NCBI GenBank assembly: GCA_017460395.1
Contig: JAFUBA010000176.1
Span: 1-55,764, forward strand
DNA length: 55,764 bases
Reading direction: 5' to 3'
From: Clostridia bacterium
Lineage (GTDB): Bacteria; Bacillota; Clostridia; Christensenellales; Aristaeellaceae
The number at the start of each line of letters is the position of its first letter. Position 1 is the first letter of the stretch. Below the pieces are notes generated by a model. That model ran no database searches. It was not told the origin of the DNA and worked only from the letters and a program-made list of their open reading frames with translations. Below, one piece after another: positions 24,575 through 32,926 of this stretch. A program made the position numbers and the translations under genes.

Positions 24575-24650
24575 TGAAATATACTCGCCGGGATCATGAG
24601 GTTGTGCAGGTGCACATTATCTGACACCTCTCCCGAGCGGCTCAATTCAT
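24575..24650 (-). ncRNA. Putative L21 leader (cis-regulatory 5' UTR)
   Basis: Between the promoter and rplU lies a leader of roughly 80 bases. It includes GTGCA/TGCAC and GAGAGGT/ACCTC complementary pieces around GTCAGATAATGTGCACCTGC. Firmicutes rplU genes often carry such an autoregulatory L21 leader. The match is by position and visible pairing, not by a covariance search. Confidence 0.4.
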
Positions 24651-24651
24651 A

Positions 24652-24680
24652 ATATTAGCATGGCAGGGCAGGTGCGTCAA
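24652..24680 (-). promoter_or_regulatory. Promoter of rplU-prp-rpmA
   Basis: On the minus strand TTGACG (24680-24675), a 17-base spacer and TAATAT (24657-24652). It overlaps the 3' end region of the HAD gene upstream. Confidence 0.75.
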
Positions 24681-24687
24681 GGGAAAT

Positions 24688-25332
24688 TCAGCAGTCTGCG
24701 AGAAAGAATTTTACTTCCTCCGCCTGATCGCGAACCAGGAAGGCTGAGATGCCAAGGTGCATGGCGCACTCCACATTGGGGACAGAGTCATCGAGGAAGA
24801 GGGTGTTTTCCGCCTTCAGCTGATAGGTATCCAGAAGCAGATGGAAGATGGCGGGGTCGGGCTTTAAAAGGTGGCAGTTGCAGGAGAGGATCTTTCCGTC
24901 TGCATCAAGCAGGAACGGGAACCGCTCCGTCGCCCGCTGGAAGGCTTCCCTGTGGTAGTTACTTAAGAGGAAGACTTTTTTGCCGCTGGCCTGGCACAGA
25001 TAGAAGACGGCTTTGCCCACCCCGATCTCGGTCTTGAGCTCGCACCACTCGCTGAGCGTCCTGTGAACAAGCGGCTGGAGCTCAGCGCTTCCCTTCGACA
25101 TGATCTCCTCGGCCTCCTGGTATGAGATCACGCCCCGGTCCAGCTGCAGCCAGTAGGGCGTCTGAAAGACATGCTGCAGCACCAGTTTCTGCATGCCGGG
25201 ATCCTCCGGATACAGCGCGCGGGCCGTCTCCGCGGGATCAAAGCGTACCAGGACGTTCCCGATATCGAAGATAACGTTGTCATAGTTTTCCCAGGGCATG
25301 ATTTCGTAGAGATCCTGAATGAGACGGGGCAT
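24688..25332 (-). CDS. HAD-superfamily hydrolase (YihX-like)
   Basis: A 214-residue HAD phosphatase-like protein. Motif I is FDIGNVLVRFD, the DxGNV variant common in the YihX/epoxide-hydrolase-like subgroup; motif II is FLLSNYH; motif III lies in LKPDPAIF with the conserved Lys; motif IV is FLDDSVPNVECA. Small sugar phosphates or FMN are typical substrates of this group, but none can be assigned here. GGAGGAACGAT precedes the ATG at 25332. It is divergent from the GNAT gene and precedes the rplU operon, which has its own promoter. Confidence 0.88.
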   Translation of the reverse strand: MPRLIQDLYEIMPWENYDNVIFDIGNVLVRFDPAETARALYPEDPGMQKLVLQHVFQTPYWLQLDRGVISYQEAEEIMSKGSAELQPLVHRTLSEWCELKTEIGVGKAVFYLCQASGKKVFLLSNYHREAFQRATERFPFLLDADGKILSCNCHLLKPDPAIFHLLLDTYQLKAENTLFLDDSVPNVECAMHLGISAFLVRDQAEEVKFFLADC

Positions 25333-25438
25333 ATCGTTCCTCCAAGCAGCTTGATTTCAGTGAGGTCCCAGGCGGGGATCATCCGCCAGCGATCATACGG
25401 TGAAGAGGAGTGAAAATCAAGGAAAGATGGGTGAGCGC

Positions 25439-25467
25439 TTGCATAACGCATGCAAAACGTTTATGCT
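25439..25467 (+). promoter_or_regulatory. Putative promoter of the GNAT gene
   Basis: TTGCAT (25439-25444), a 17-base spacer and TATGCT (25462-25467), 24 bases before the start codon. Confidence 0.5.
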
Positions 25468-25491
25468 TCACACGCTGTGAGGTGAGTGCAT

Positions 25492-26052
25492 ATGATCACG
25501 ATCAGATCAGCCAGAATCGAGGACGCACAGGGGATGCTGGATATCTACCGTCCCTATGTGGAACACACGGCGATCACCTTTGAATGGACGGTACCCTCCC
25601 CTGAGGAGTTCCGGGAGCGCATCGGGAAAACGCTGTCTCACTACCCCTGTCTTGTGGCAGAGGAGAACGGAGAACTCTGCGGCTACGCCATGGGCGGAAG
25701 GTTTCATGAGCGCAGGGCGTATGACTGGTGCTCGGAGCTTTCGAGCTATGTGCGGGAGGATATGAAACGCAAAGGCATCGGACGAAAGCTGTATGCGGCC
25801 CTGGAGGAGCGGCTATGTGAGGCAGGCTTTGTGTGGGCCTACGCATGCATCGGCGTGCCGCATGAGGAAAGGGATCCGTATCTTACCTTTGACAGCGTCC
25901 GGTTCCATGAGCGCATGGGCTACGAAACATGCGGCCGCTTTGAGACGTGCGGGCTGAAGTTCAGTCGGTGGTATGACATGGTTTACATGCAAAAGCGCCT
26001 GAACATGTTCCCCGAACGTGTGCCGCATGAGGGCGACGGACAGGCACAATAA
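25492..26052 (+). CDS. GNAT N-acetyltransferase, phosphinothricin acetyltransferase-like
   Basis: A 186-residue GNAT protein. It starts MITIRSARIEDAQGMLDIY and has the acetyl-CoA-binding motif after ELSSYVREDMKRKGIGRKLY (Q/RxxGxG/A pattern RKGIGR), then VRFHERMGYETCGRFE, a layout close to the phosphinothricin/methionine-sulfoximine acetyltransferases. Members of this group acetylate amino-group substrates; most are not herbicide-resistance enzymes. ATG 25492 lies seven bases after GAGGTG; a GTG six bases earlier is less likely. It is followed, 40 bases later, by the aminopeptidase gene on the same strand. Confidence 0.87.
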   Translation: MITIRSARIEDAQGMLDIYRPYVEHTAITFEWTVPSPEEFRERIGKTLSHYPCLVAEENGELCGYAMGGRFHERRAYDWCSELSSYVREDMKRKGIGRKLYAALEERLCEAGFVWAYACIGVPHEERDPYLTFDSVRFHERMGYETCGRFETCGLKFSRWYDMVYMQKRLNMFPERVPHEGDGQAQ

Positions 26053-26092
26053 TGAATACGAAGAAATCAAAATCATAGAAAGGATGACAGAT

Positions 26093-27493
26093 ATGTACAG
26101 AAAAGTTGCCTGGGAAGGCTACAGGGAAGAAGAGACTGCCAGGCTGGAAGCATTTGCAGCGGATTACAGGCGCTTCCTGGATGAAGGCAAGACCGAGCGG
26201 GAGTGCACAGCGTATGCTGAGGCACTTGCGAAGGAAAAGGGATTCAAAAACCTGGAGGACGTGGTGAAGAGCGGCGAGAAGCTGAAGAGCGGAGACCGCG
26301 TCTATGCCACCTGGATGGGGAAGGACATCATGACCTTCGTGGTCGGCTCCCGCCCCCTCGAGGAGGGCATGAGCATCCTGGGTGCCCACATCGACAGTCC
26401 CCGCATGGACGTCAAGCAGAATCCCCTCTATGAGGAGGAAGGCATCGCATATCTGGATACCCACTACTACGGCGGCATCAAGAAGTATCAGTGGGTGGCC
26501 ATCCCGCTTGCCTTGCACGGCGTGGTGGTCAAAAAGGATGGAAGCAAGGTCACCTGGACCATCGGCGAAAAGGACAGTGATCCGGTATTTTATGTGTCTG
26601 ACCTTCTGATCCATCTCTCCCAGGAGCAGCTGACCAAGCAGGCCAAGGATGTGATCGAGGGCGAGGCACTCAATCTGATCGTGGGCTCTCGGCCGCTGGT
26701 GTTCGGGGAAGATGACAAGGCGGACAAGAAAGATCCGGTCAAGCAGGCCGTGCTTCAGCTCCTCAGGGAACAGTACGGCATTGAGGAGGAAGATTTCATC
26801 TCGGCAGAGCTTGAGGTCGTACCTGCCGGCAAGAGCCGCGAGACGGGCTTTGACCGCAGCATGATCATCGGCTACGGACATGATGACAGGGTCTGTGCGT
26901 ATCCCTCCCTGATGGCTGTGCTGAACTATGAGGGGACGCCGGAAAAGACGCTGTGCGCCATATTGACGGACAAGGAAGAGATCGGGTCTGTGGGTGCCAC
27001 CGGCATGAACTCCCACTTCTTTGAGAACGTAGTGGCAGAGCTTCTCGATGCATGCGGCCAGTACAGCGATCTGACGCTTCGGAGAATGCTGCGCAACTCC
27101 AGGATGCTCTCCAGCGACGTGGCGGCCGGCTTTGATCCGAATTTTGCCTCCGTGTTTGAGAAGAAGAACGCGGCCCTCGTCGGTCACGGCGTGTGCTTCT
27201 CCAAGTTCACGGGCTCCAGGGGCAAGTCCGGCTCCAACGATGCCAACGCAGAGTATGTGGCCGAGATCCGCAGGATCATGGATGACAATGAGGTGGACTT
27301 CCAGACGGCCGAGCTTGGCAAGGTCGATGTGGGCGGCGGCGGAACCATCGCCTACATGTGCTCAAAGTATGGCATGAACGTGATCGATGCCGGCATCGCC
27401 GTGCTCAGCATGCATGCGCCCTTTGAGCTGATCTCCAAGGCGGACCTGTGGGAAGCTTACAAGTGCTATGCTGTCTTCCTGAAGGATGCCTGA
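26093..27493 (+). CDS. M18-family zinc aminopeptidase
   Basis: A 466-residue cytosolic aminopeptidase of the M18 (aspartyl aminopeptidase-like) family, which removes N-terminal residues, typically acidic ones, from peptides. The di-metal centre is visible: His/Asp in LGAHIDSPRMD, Asp in IGYGHDDRVCA, the Glu pair in TDKEEIGSVGATG, and the C-terminal His in LSMHAPFE. The start ATG 26093 has GAAAGG nine bases upstream; a GTG at 26018 in the same frame would overlap the GNAT gene. The small unknown gene follows 13 bases after the stop. Confidence 0.93.
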   Translation: MYRKVAWEGYREEETARLEAFAADYRRFLDEGKTERECTAYAEALAKEKGFKNLEDVVKSGEKLKSGDRVYATWMGKDIMTFVVGSRPLEEGMSILGAHIDSPRMDVKQNPLYEEEGIAYLDTHYYGGIKKYQWVAIPLALHGVVVKKDGSKVTWTIGEKDSDPVFYVSDLLIHLSQEQLTKQAKDVIEGEALNLIVGSRPLVFGEDDKADKKDPVKQAVLQLLREQYGIEEEDFISAELEVVPAGKSRETGFDRSMIIGYGHDDRVCAYPSLMAVLNYEGTPEKTLCAILTDKEEIGSVGATGMNSHFFENVVAELLDACGQYSDLTLRRMLRNSRMLSSDVAAGFDPNFASVFEKKNAALVGHGVCFSKFTGSRGKSGSNDANAEYVAEIRRIMDDNEVDFQTAELGKVDVGGGGTIAYMCSKYGMNVIDAGIAVLSMHAPFELISKADLWEAYKCYAVFLKDA

Positions 27494-27506
27494 GGGGGAG
27501 AGCAAG

Positions 27507-27923
27507 ATGCCCGAACAGGGAACAACGCCTCAGGACGCCATGAGCGGGGCTGAGGTATACAGAAAGTATCTGCAGAACACGCTGGCCTCGGAGCAGCTCC
27601 AGGAGGCGATCATGCGCGGCGTCAGGGAAGGCGAGGATCCGGCAAAGCTGCTCCTCATGGCCGTACAGGCGATCGGGCGGATGACCGGGTCTGACCTGAT
27701 CTATCAGGTGGTCAGGCGGAATCTCCTGGCGGTCTACGGTGAGGCCCTGGAGCAGGAGGCTCCTCTGGAGATCATGATTCAGGATGCGGAGGGCAGGCTT
27801 CAAAAGATTCTCGCTGCAGAAGCGGCAACGGAGGATCCTGAGATGAAGGAAGCGCTGCACCAGGCCGTGACCTCGCACCAGGCGCTGATCCGGCGGCTGC
27901 AGGAAAAGAAAGACAAACATTGA
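27507..27923 (+). CDS. Small helical protein of unknown function
   Basis: A 138-residue soluble protein with no family that I recognise. It is Ala/Glu/Gln/Leu-rich and probably all-helical: GAEVYRKYLQNTLASEQLQ, then LLLMAVQAIGRMTG, a Tyr-containing hinge LIYQVVRRNLLAVYGEAL, and a long charged C-terminal helix ending RRLQEKKDKH. GGGGGAG precedes the ATG at 27507. It is directly downstream of the aminopeptidase and likely cotranscribed. The length and regular composition, with a good ribosome binding site, support a real gene. Confidence 0.7.
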   Translation: MPEQGTTPQDAMSGAEVYRKYLQNTLASEQLQEAIMRGVREGEDPAKLLLMAVQAIGRMTGSDLIYQVVRRNLLAVYGEALEQEAPLEIMIQDAEGRLQKILAAEAATEDPEMKEALHQAVTSHQALIRRLQEKKDKH

Positions 27924-27935
27924 ATTCACCCGTGT

Positions 27936-27965
27936 CCGGGGCCTTCCCAGGTGGGGAGGCCCCGG
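27936..27965 (+). terminator. Strong hairpin after the aminopeptidase/unknown gene pair
   Basis: CCGGGGCCTTCC pairs with GGGGAGGCCCCGG a few bases after the stop of the unknown gene. No T-run follows, so termination would be weak or factor-assisted. Confidence 0.5.
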
Positions 27966-28014
27966 ATCAGGGCGATTCTTACAAAAACACACAAAAAGAA
28001 ATATGGATATCCTC

Positions 28015-28042
28015 TTGACACGAAGGACGGATCGTGTATAAT
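28015..28042 (+). promoter_or_regulatory. Promoter of tRNA-Trp
   Basis: TTGACA (28015-28020), a 16-base spacer and perfect TATAAT (28037-28042), 17 bases before the tRNA. Confidence 0.85.
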
Positions 28043-28058
28043 AGCACACGTTGCCTGA

Positions 28059-28129
28059 AGGGGTATGGTGTAATGGTAACACGTGGGTCTCCAAAACCTT
28101 TGTTGAGGGTTCGAGTCCTTCTGCCCCTG
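28059..28129 (+). tRNA. tRNA-Trp(CCA)
   Basis: Acceptor AGGGGTA pairs with TGCCCCT; D-arm GTGT/ACAC; anticodon loop CTCCAAA gives anticodon CCA; T-arm GAGGG TTCGAGT CCTTC. The discriminator is G, as expected for Trp. CCA is not encoded. Confidence 0.95.
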
Positions 28130-28132
28130 TGT

Positions 28133-28166
28133 AAAGCTGTCCTTTGAAGAGGACAGCTTTCTTTTT
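28133..28166 (+). terminator. Intrinsic terminator of tRNA-Trp
   Basis: AAAGCTGTCCT pairs with AGGACAGCTTT and is followed by CTTTTT. Confidence 0.88.
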
Positions 28167-28186
28167 GCTGAAAATGGGTGTAGAGC

Positions 28187-29866
28187 TTGCAGACAATATC
28201 ACAGATTGTGCAGTATTTTCAGGTCCACGGCGTGTCCTACACGCTGCGCCATGCCGTCGAAAAAGAGAGCGAGCGGTATCTTAGGACCTGGGACAGACAG
28301 TTTCATCGCATGGAGTGTACGCAGGAGGAGCTTTCCTTTCAGAAGCATCATCCTCCGAAGGCAGGACTCCTCAGCATTGCCATACCGGTATACAACACAC
28401 ATCCCCATTTCCTGGAAGAGCTGCTGGAAAGCCTGAAGGGCCAGACCTACGAGGAGTGGGAAGCCTGCCTCTATGACGCCAGCACCAAAGAAGAAACGAT
28501 CAAGGTTCTGGACAGGTATGCCAAGGCGGATCCAAGGTTTCAGGTGGTGCATGCAAGGGATCTCGGCCGCGAAAACGAGGGGATCTCCGGCAATACAAAC
28601 CGGGCCATGGAAATGTGCAGCGGCACGTTTCTGATCCTCTCAGACCACGACGATGTGCTGCCGCCCTGGGCGCTCTATGAGATGGCAAAAAAGATCGGGG
28701 AAGGCAAGTGGGATGTGGTCTACACCGATGAGGACAAGATCACAGAGGACGGACGCGTCCACACGGACGCCCACTGGAAGCCGGACCTGAGTCCTGACAG
28801 CCTGAGATCGGCCAATTACATGTGCCACCTTCTGGCCGTGAGAAAAAGTCTGGCCATGGAGGTGGGCGGGGAGCGGGCGTCCTTTGACGGCTCGCAGGAT
28901 CATGACTTTTTCCTGCGTCTCATGGAGAAGACGGACCGGTTTGCCCACATCCCGCGCATCTGTTACCATTGGAGAAGTCTGAGCACCTCCATGAGCCATC
29001 TGAATCTGATGCGCTGCCTGGATGCCAGCCGGCGCGCCGTGGAGGAGCATGCCGCCCGCATCGGCTACCCGTGCCACGCCGAGGTGGAGGATGCCACATT
29101 GAGACTTGTGTACGACATCGTAAGACCCATGACGGTGGACGTGCTGGTGGTGGGGGAAACGCAGGCGGAGGCTGAGCGGGCGATCGCCGCACTTCAGAAG
29201 ATGCACCTGATGGACGTGACGGGCTACAGTGCCGTCACAGCGCCCAAAGGGCAGCGCTGGGCTGCCATGAATCAGGCGGCCCTCAAGTCGAAGGCGGACG
29301 TGCTTCTCTTCCTGGATGCCCACGTGCATCCGCAGCATGCGTCCTTTGTCAGGGAGATGCTGATGTATGCCCAGCGGGAGGACGTGGGCGGCGTGACCGG
29401 CGCGCTCCTGTCCGGCACGCGGATCCGGCACGCAGGCTTTGCTGTGGGAAGCGGGATCCGGCATTTTGCCCAGTGCATTCAGTATCATCTGCCCCTGAAG
29501 GCCGGCGGGTGGCACCTCCTTGCACGGCAGAGCCATAACGTGGGCGCCCTGAGCGGCGCTTGCCTGATGGTCAGGCGGGACGCGTTTCGTCCCTTTGACG
29601 GTGTGTGCCGGGACGGCATGGAGGCCGTAGACTGGTCTATCCGCCAGATCGAATCAGGCTACCATCTGGTCTACACGCCGCACGCCGTGGCGCAGGTCGG
29701 CAACAGGTGCAGAGAGCTTCTGGTCCTGCGGGACAGGCAGGACGAAGCCGCCATTCGAAAAAGGCATCCAGACTACCTGGATCCATGCTGGAACCCGAAT
29801 CTTCGCGGGAATAAGACGGACTACAGGACCAAACATATAAAAAAGGGGAAAAGAACAGATGAATGA
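28187..29866 (+). CDS. Family 2 glycosyltransferase with two GT-A-like regions
   Basis: A 559-residue protein probably adding sugars to a surface polymer. The first GT-A domain (about residues 60-290) has SIAIPVYNT, the metal-binding acidic motif SDHDD, VVYTDEDKI, and DGSQDHDFFLRL. A second, more divergent GT-A-like region follows (DVLVVGETQ, then VLLFLDAH with a single visible Asp, VRRDAFRPFDG, and VDWSIRQIESG). This layout resembles large O-antigen or teichoic-acid GT2 enzymes. The start is uncertain: the frame begins at TTG 28187 with only a weak GGGTG upstream. It overlaps the following hydrolase gene by eight bases. Confidence 0.87.
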   Translation: MQTISQIVQYFQVHGVSYTLRHAVEKESERYLRTWDRQFHRMECTQEELSFQKHHPPKAGLLSIAIPVYNTHPHFLEELLESLKGQTYEEWEACLYDASTKEETIKVLDRYAKADPRFQVVHARDLGRENEGISGNTNRAMEMCSGTFLILSDHDDVLPPWALYEMAKKIGEGKWDVVYTDEDKITEDGRVHTDAHWKPDLSPDSLRSANYMCHLLAVRKSLAMEVGGERASFDGSQDHDFFLRLMEKTDRFAHIPRICYHWRSLSTSMSHLNLMRCLDASRRAVEEHAARIGYPCHAEVEDATLRLVYDIVRPMTVDVLVVGETQAEAERAIAALQKMHLMDVTGYSAVTAPKGQRWAAMNQAALKSKADVLLFLDAHVHPQHASFVREMLMYAQREDVGGVTGALLSGTRIRHAGFAVGSGIRHFAQCIQYHLPLKAGGWHLLARQSHNVGALSGACLMVRRDAFRPFDGVCRDGMEAVDWSIRQIESGYHLVYTPHAVAQVGNRCRELLVLRDRQDEAAIRKRHPDYLDPCWNPNLRGNKTDYRTKHIKKGKRTDE

Positions 29867-30653
29867 ACAGAAAGCAGCCTCCCTGAGGGAGGCCTTTGAC
29901 AGATCGGTGGAGATGGTGAAAGGGCTGCCTGGCACCGTAGGGCTGTATCTTAAAGACATGGAGACCGGTCTCACTGCATCCTACAGGGCGGAGGAATCCG
30001 TCGGCGCCGCCAGCGTGATCAAGCTGTTCATCATGGCGGAAGCCTTCAGGCAGAGGGAGGAGGGCCTTCTCTCCTTCGATGAGGAAGTGACGATCCGGCA
30101 GGAGGACAAGATGCCTTCCTGCGGTGCACTGACCTACATGCACACGGGCCTTCGCGTCACCATTCGCGACCTGGTGGTGCTCATGATCATTGTGTCGGAC
30201 AACTCGGCCACCAACCTTCTGATCGACCGCCTCGGCCTTGAGAACATCCAGAAGGAAATCGACCGGCTTGGGGCGAGCAACTGTGACATTCAGAGGAAAC
30301 TCTGGCAGAGCGAGCTTTCCAGGAAGGGCATCCACAACCACGTGAGTGCCGCGGGCGTTGGACTGTTTATGGAAAAGCTTCTCAGGGGCGAGGTCGTCAG
30401 TGAGGAGAGCTCAAAGGAAATGCTCTCGATTCTCCTCGATCAGCGGCTCAACGGGAAGATGCCCTTCTATCTGCATTCCGAGGGGATCCGGTGTGCGCAC
30501 AAAACCGGGGAGGATGACGGGATCACCCATGACTGCGGCATCATCTACGGCCCCTCGCCCAGGATTTTCTGCTTTGTCTCGGAGCATACGGATGTGCCGG
30601 AGGCAGAGCGGGTACTGCAGGAAGCGGCAAGGCTCGTGGCACATGCACAATAA
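29859..30653 (+). CDS. Cytoplasmic serine hydrolase, class A beta-lactamase-like
   Basis: A 264-residue protein of the serine beta-lactamase/penicillin-binding fold. SxxK is SVIK (Ser52, Lys55), SDN is at 113-115, and KTG is at 215-217, so the acyl-serine machinery is present. No signal peptide or membrane anchor is seen, so it should stay in the cytoplasm, and a clear Glu166-type deacylation motif was not found. It is therefore more likely a housekeeping or peptidoglycan-derived-substrate hydrolase than a resistance enzyme. It overlaps the glycosyltransferase end by eight bases and precedes the HD-GYP gene by 48. Confidence 0.85.
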   Translation: MNEQKAASLREAFDRSVEMVKGLPGTVGLYLKDMETGLTASYRAEESVGAASVIKLFIMAEAFRQREEGLLSFDEEVTIRQEDKMPSCGALTYMHTGLRVTIRDLVVLMIIVSDNSATNLLIDRLGLENIQKEIDRLGASNCDIQRKLWQSELSRKGIHNHVSAAGVGLFMEKLLRGEVVSEESSKEMLSILLDQRLNGKMPFYLHSEGIRCAHKTGEDDGITHDCGIIYGPSPRIFCFVSEHTDVPEAERVLQEAARLVAHAQ

Positions 30654-30701
30654 CAGCGAATGGAAAAAAGATATCTGGAAAAAGCCTTTCCAGGAGGAAA
30701 C

Positions 30702-32852
30702 ATGAGCAATTTCAGAGGTCCAGTCCGGAGGGCAAAAAAGGGCACCGTGCCGGTGATTCTTTTCTGTGCAGCCTGCATTCTCCTGAATTTTCTCGGGGTG
30801 CGCCTGGCACTCTTTCTGAAGCTCCCGATGTATCTTGACAGTGTCGGGACGGTGCTGGCCTCGGCGCTCGGCGGACTGGTGCCGGGCATCGCCGTCGGGT
30901 TTCTCACCAACATGATCAACGGCCTTTTCGACTACACCACGCTGTACTATGGGGTGATCAGCATTCTGATCGCCCTGACGGTATACCTGTTTGCCAGGCG
31001 GGACGGGCTGAAGACGTGGAAAGGGAAGATCCTGTGTACGCTTTTGCTCATTCTCATCGGCGGCGGGCTTGGGTCTGTGCTGACCTTCCTTCTCTACGGC
31101 GGTGGCCTTGGGGATGGCATTTCGGCGCCCTTGGTGAGTTGGATGCTGTCCAAAGGCATGGGGAACGTCTTTGAGGTGCAGCTCTACGTAGATCTTGGCA
31201 TCGACACCCTGGACAAGATTGTCACGATGACGCTCGCATGTGTGGCTTTGCATTTTCTTGGGAGTGACGCACTCCAGCATTTCAACTATCTTGACTGGCG
31301 GCATCTCGACCGGGACATGTACGGGAAGGAGGAGCGAAAGCACTTCACCCGGAAGCTCTCGGTGGAGGGGAAAATCTCGGTGTTCATCATCTGTGCGACA
31401 CTGGTGATTGCCCTCGTGGTGACGTGGATTACCTACCATCAGTTCAATGAGACCATCGTGCAGCTCCAGTCGGAAAAGGTGCAGGGCGTGGCAAGGCTGG
31501 TGGCATCCATCGTAGATCCGGAAAAGGTGGATACGTACCTTGCAGAAGGGGAACAGGCTGAGGGGTACACGGAGACCTTCAATCGGCTTCAGAAGATCCG
31601 GGACGAACTCCCGGATATCGAATACCTCTATGTCTACCAGATCCGGGAGGACGGCTGCCATGTGGTGTTTGATACGGATGCAGACGGTCTTGAAGGAGAA
31701 GTGGCCGGTACGGTGGTACCATTTGATGAGTCGTTTTCCGATGTTCTGCCGACTCTGCTCTCCGGCGGCCGCATCGATCCGATGATCTCAGATGACGCCT
31801 ATGGCTGGCTCCTGACGGCCTACGAGCCGGTCTTGGACGCGGACGGCAGATGCGTATGCTATGCCGCAGCCGACGTCTCCATGCCGAAGCTTGTGTCCAA
31901 TGAACAGGTCTTCCTCGTCCGGACCTTGTCTCTGTTCACCGGTTTCTTCGTGCTTCTCCTCAGCATCGGCATCTACCTTGCCAAGTACTTTCTCGCCATG
32001 CCCGTCAACGCCATGGCCATGGCTGCCGATGCATTCGTGTATGACAGCGAGGAGGGGAGAAGCGGCACACTCAAAAAGATCAAGGCCCTGGACATTCACA
32101 CGGGGGATGAGATCGAAAACCTGTACGGTTCCCTGATGAAGACCACCGAGGATTCCGTGCGCTATATCACAGATGCCCAGAAGAATGCAGAAAAGCTACA
32201 GCGGCTGCAGAACGGCATGATCATGGTCCTTGCGGATCTCGTGGAAAGCCGGGATCAGACGACCGGAGCGCATGTGCGCAAGACCGCCATGTACTGCCGC
32301 ATCATCATGGAACAGATGCGGAGGGAAGGAACATACAGGGATATCCTGACCGACGAGTTCATGGACGATGTGGAACACTCTGCACCCCTCCACGATATCG
32401 GCAAGATCATTGTACCCGACGCTGTCCTCAATAAGCCCGGACGTCTCACGGACGAGGAATTTGCAAAGATGAAGGAGCACACCTCGGCCGGGGAGAAGAT
32501 CATCCATGACGCCATGAAAGCCGTGGCCGAAGAGGACAGCGGGTATCTCATGGAGGCCTGCAACCTGGCCGAGCACCACCACGAAAAGTGGAACGGCACC
32601 GGCTATCCTGAAGGGCTGAAGGGAGAGGAGATTCCGCTCTCGGCCAGGATCATGGCCGTGGCGGATGTGTTCGATGCGCTCGTTTCCCGGCGCTCCTACA
32701 AGGAACCGTTCCCGATCGATCAAGCGATGGACATCATCCGGGAGGGGGCCGGCAGCCACTTTGATCCCGCCGTGGCGGAGGCTTTCCTGCACGCGGAAGA
32801 TCAGGTGCGAAAGGTGGCCGAGTTCAACCTGTCACAGGAAGAACAGGCCTGA
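30702..32852 (+). CDS. Membrane sensor with HD-GYP phosphodiesterase-type output domain
   Basis: A 716-residue signal-transduction protein. The N-terminal 190 residues form a multi-helix membrane domain resembling ECF-transporter substrate-binding components (LKLPMYLDSVGTVLASALGG). A second anchor (about 225-245), an extracytoplasmic sensor-like region, another helix (about 410-430) and a HAMP-like linker follow. The C-terminal HD-GYP domain has HDIGK (His564, Asp565) and GTGYP (GYP 634-636), plus ARIMAVADVFDAL. HD-GYP proteins typically hydrolyse cyclic di-GMP; the ligand and target here are unknown. ATG 30702 has AGGAGG six bases upstream. It ends the three-gene run that starts with the glycosyltransferase. 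Confidence 0.9.
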   Translation: MSNFRGPVRRAKKGTVPVILFCAACILLNFLGVRLALFLKLPMYLDSVGTVLASALGGLVPGIAVGFLTNMINGLFDYTTLYYGVISILIALTVYLFARRDGLKTWKGKILCTLLLILIGGGLGSVLTFLLYGGGLGDGISAPLVSWMLSKGMGNVFEVQLYVDLGIDTLDKIVTMTLACVALHFLGSDALQHFNYLDWRHLDRDMYGKEERKHFTRKLSVEGKISVFIICATLVIALVVTWITYHQFNETIVQLQSEKVQGVARLVASIVDPEKVDTYLAEGEQAEGYTETFNRLQKIRDELPDIEYLYVYQIREDGCHVVFDTDADGLEGEVAGTVVPFDESFSDVLPTLLSGGRIDPMISDDAYGWLLTAYEPVLDADGRCVCYAAADVSMPKLVSNEQVFLVRTLSLFTGFFVLLLSIGIYLAKYFLAMPVNAMAMAADAFVYDSEEGRSGTLKKIKALDIHTGDEIENLYGSLMKTTEDSVRYITDAQKNAEKLQRLQNGMIMVLADLVESRDQTTGAHVRKTAMYCRIIMEQMRREGTYRDILTDEFMDDVEHSAPLHDIGKIIVPDAVLNKPGRLTDEEFAKMKEHTSAGEKIIHDAMKAVAEEDSGYLMEACNLAEHHHEKWNGTGYPEGLKGEEIPLSARIMAVADVFDALVSRRSYKEPFPIDQAMDIIREGAGSHFDPAVAEAFLHAEDQVRKVAEFNLSQEEQA

Positions 32853-32888
32853 TCCTGCAAGACCGCGGTGCCATGCAGCAATAGAAAT

Positions 32889-32919
32889 GCACGGGGACAG
32901 AAATGCTCTGTCCCCGTGC
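32889..32919. terminator. Hairpin between the HD-GYP gene and rmuC
   Basis: GCACGGGGACAG/CTGTCCCCGTGC perfect stem between convergent genes; T-rich flanks are modest (CATGTTTTC on plus). Confidence 0.7.
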
Positions 32920-32926
32920 CATGTTT

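Noticed and set aside
24590-24650. Other riboswitch classes in the rplU leader
   Set aside because: No conserved riboswitch core was recognised; the position fits an L21 leader better.
25492-26052. Phosphinothricin-type acetyltransferase as self-resistance for a phosphonate product of the PEP mutase
   Set aside because: It is more than 6 kb away with unrelated genes between, and this GNAT group is widespread with other substrates.
29859-30653. Class A-like enzyme as a beta-lactam resistance gene
   Set aside because: No signal peptide or clear deacylation Glu motif, and it is embedded in a surface-polymer/signalling gene run.
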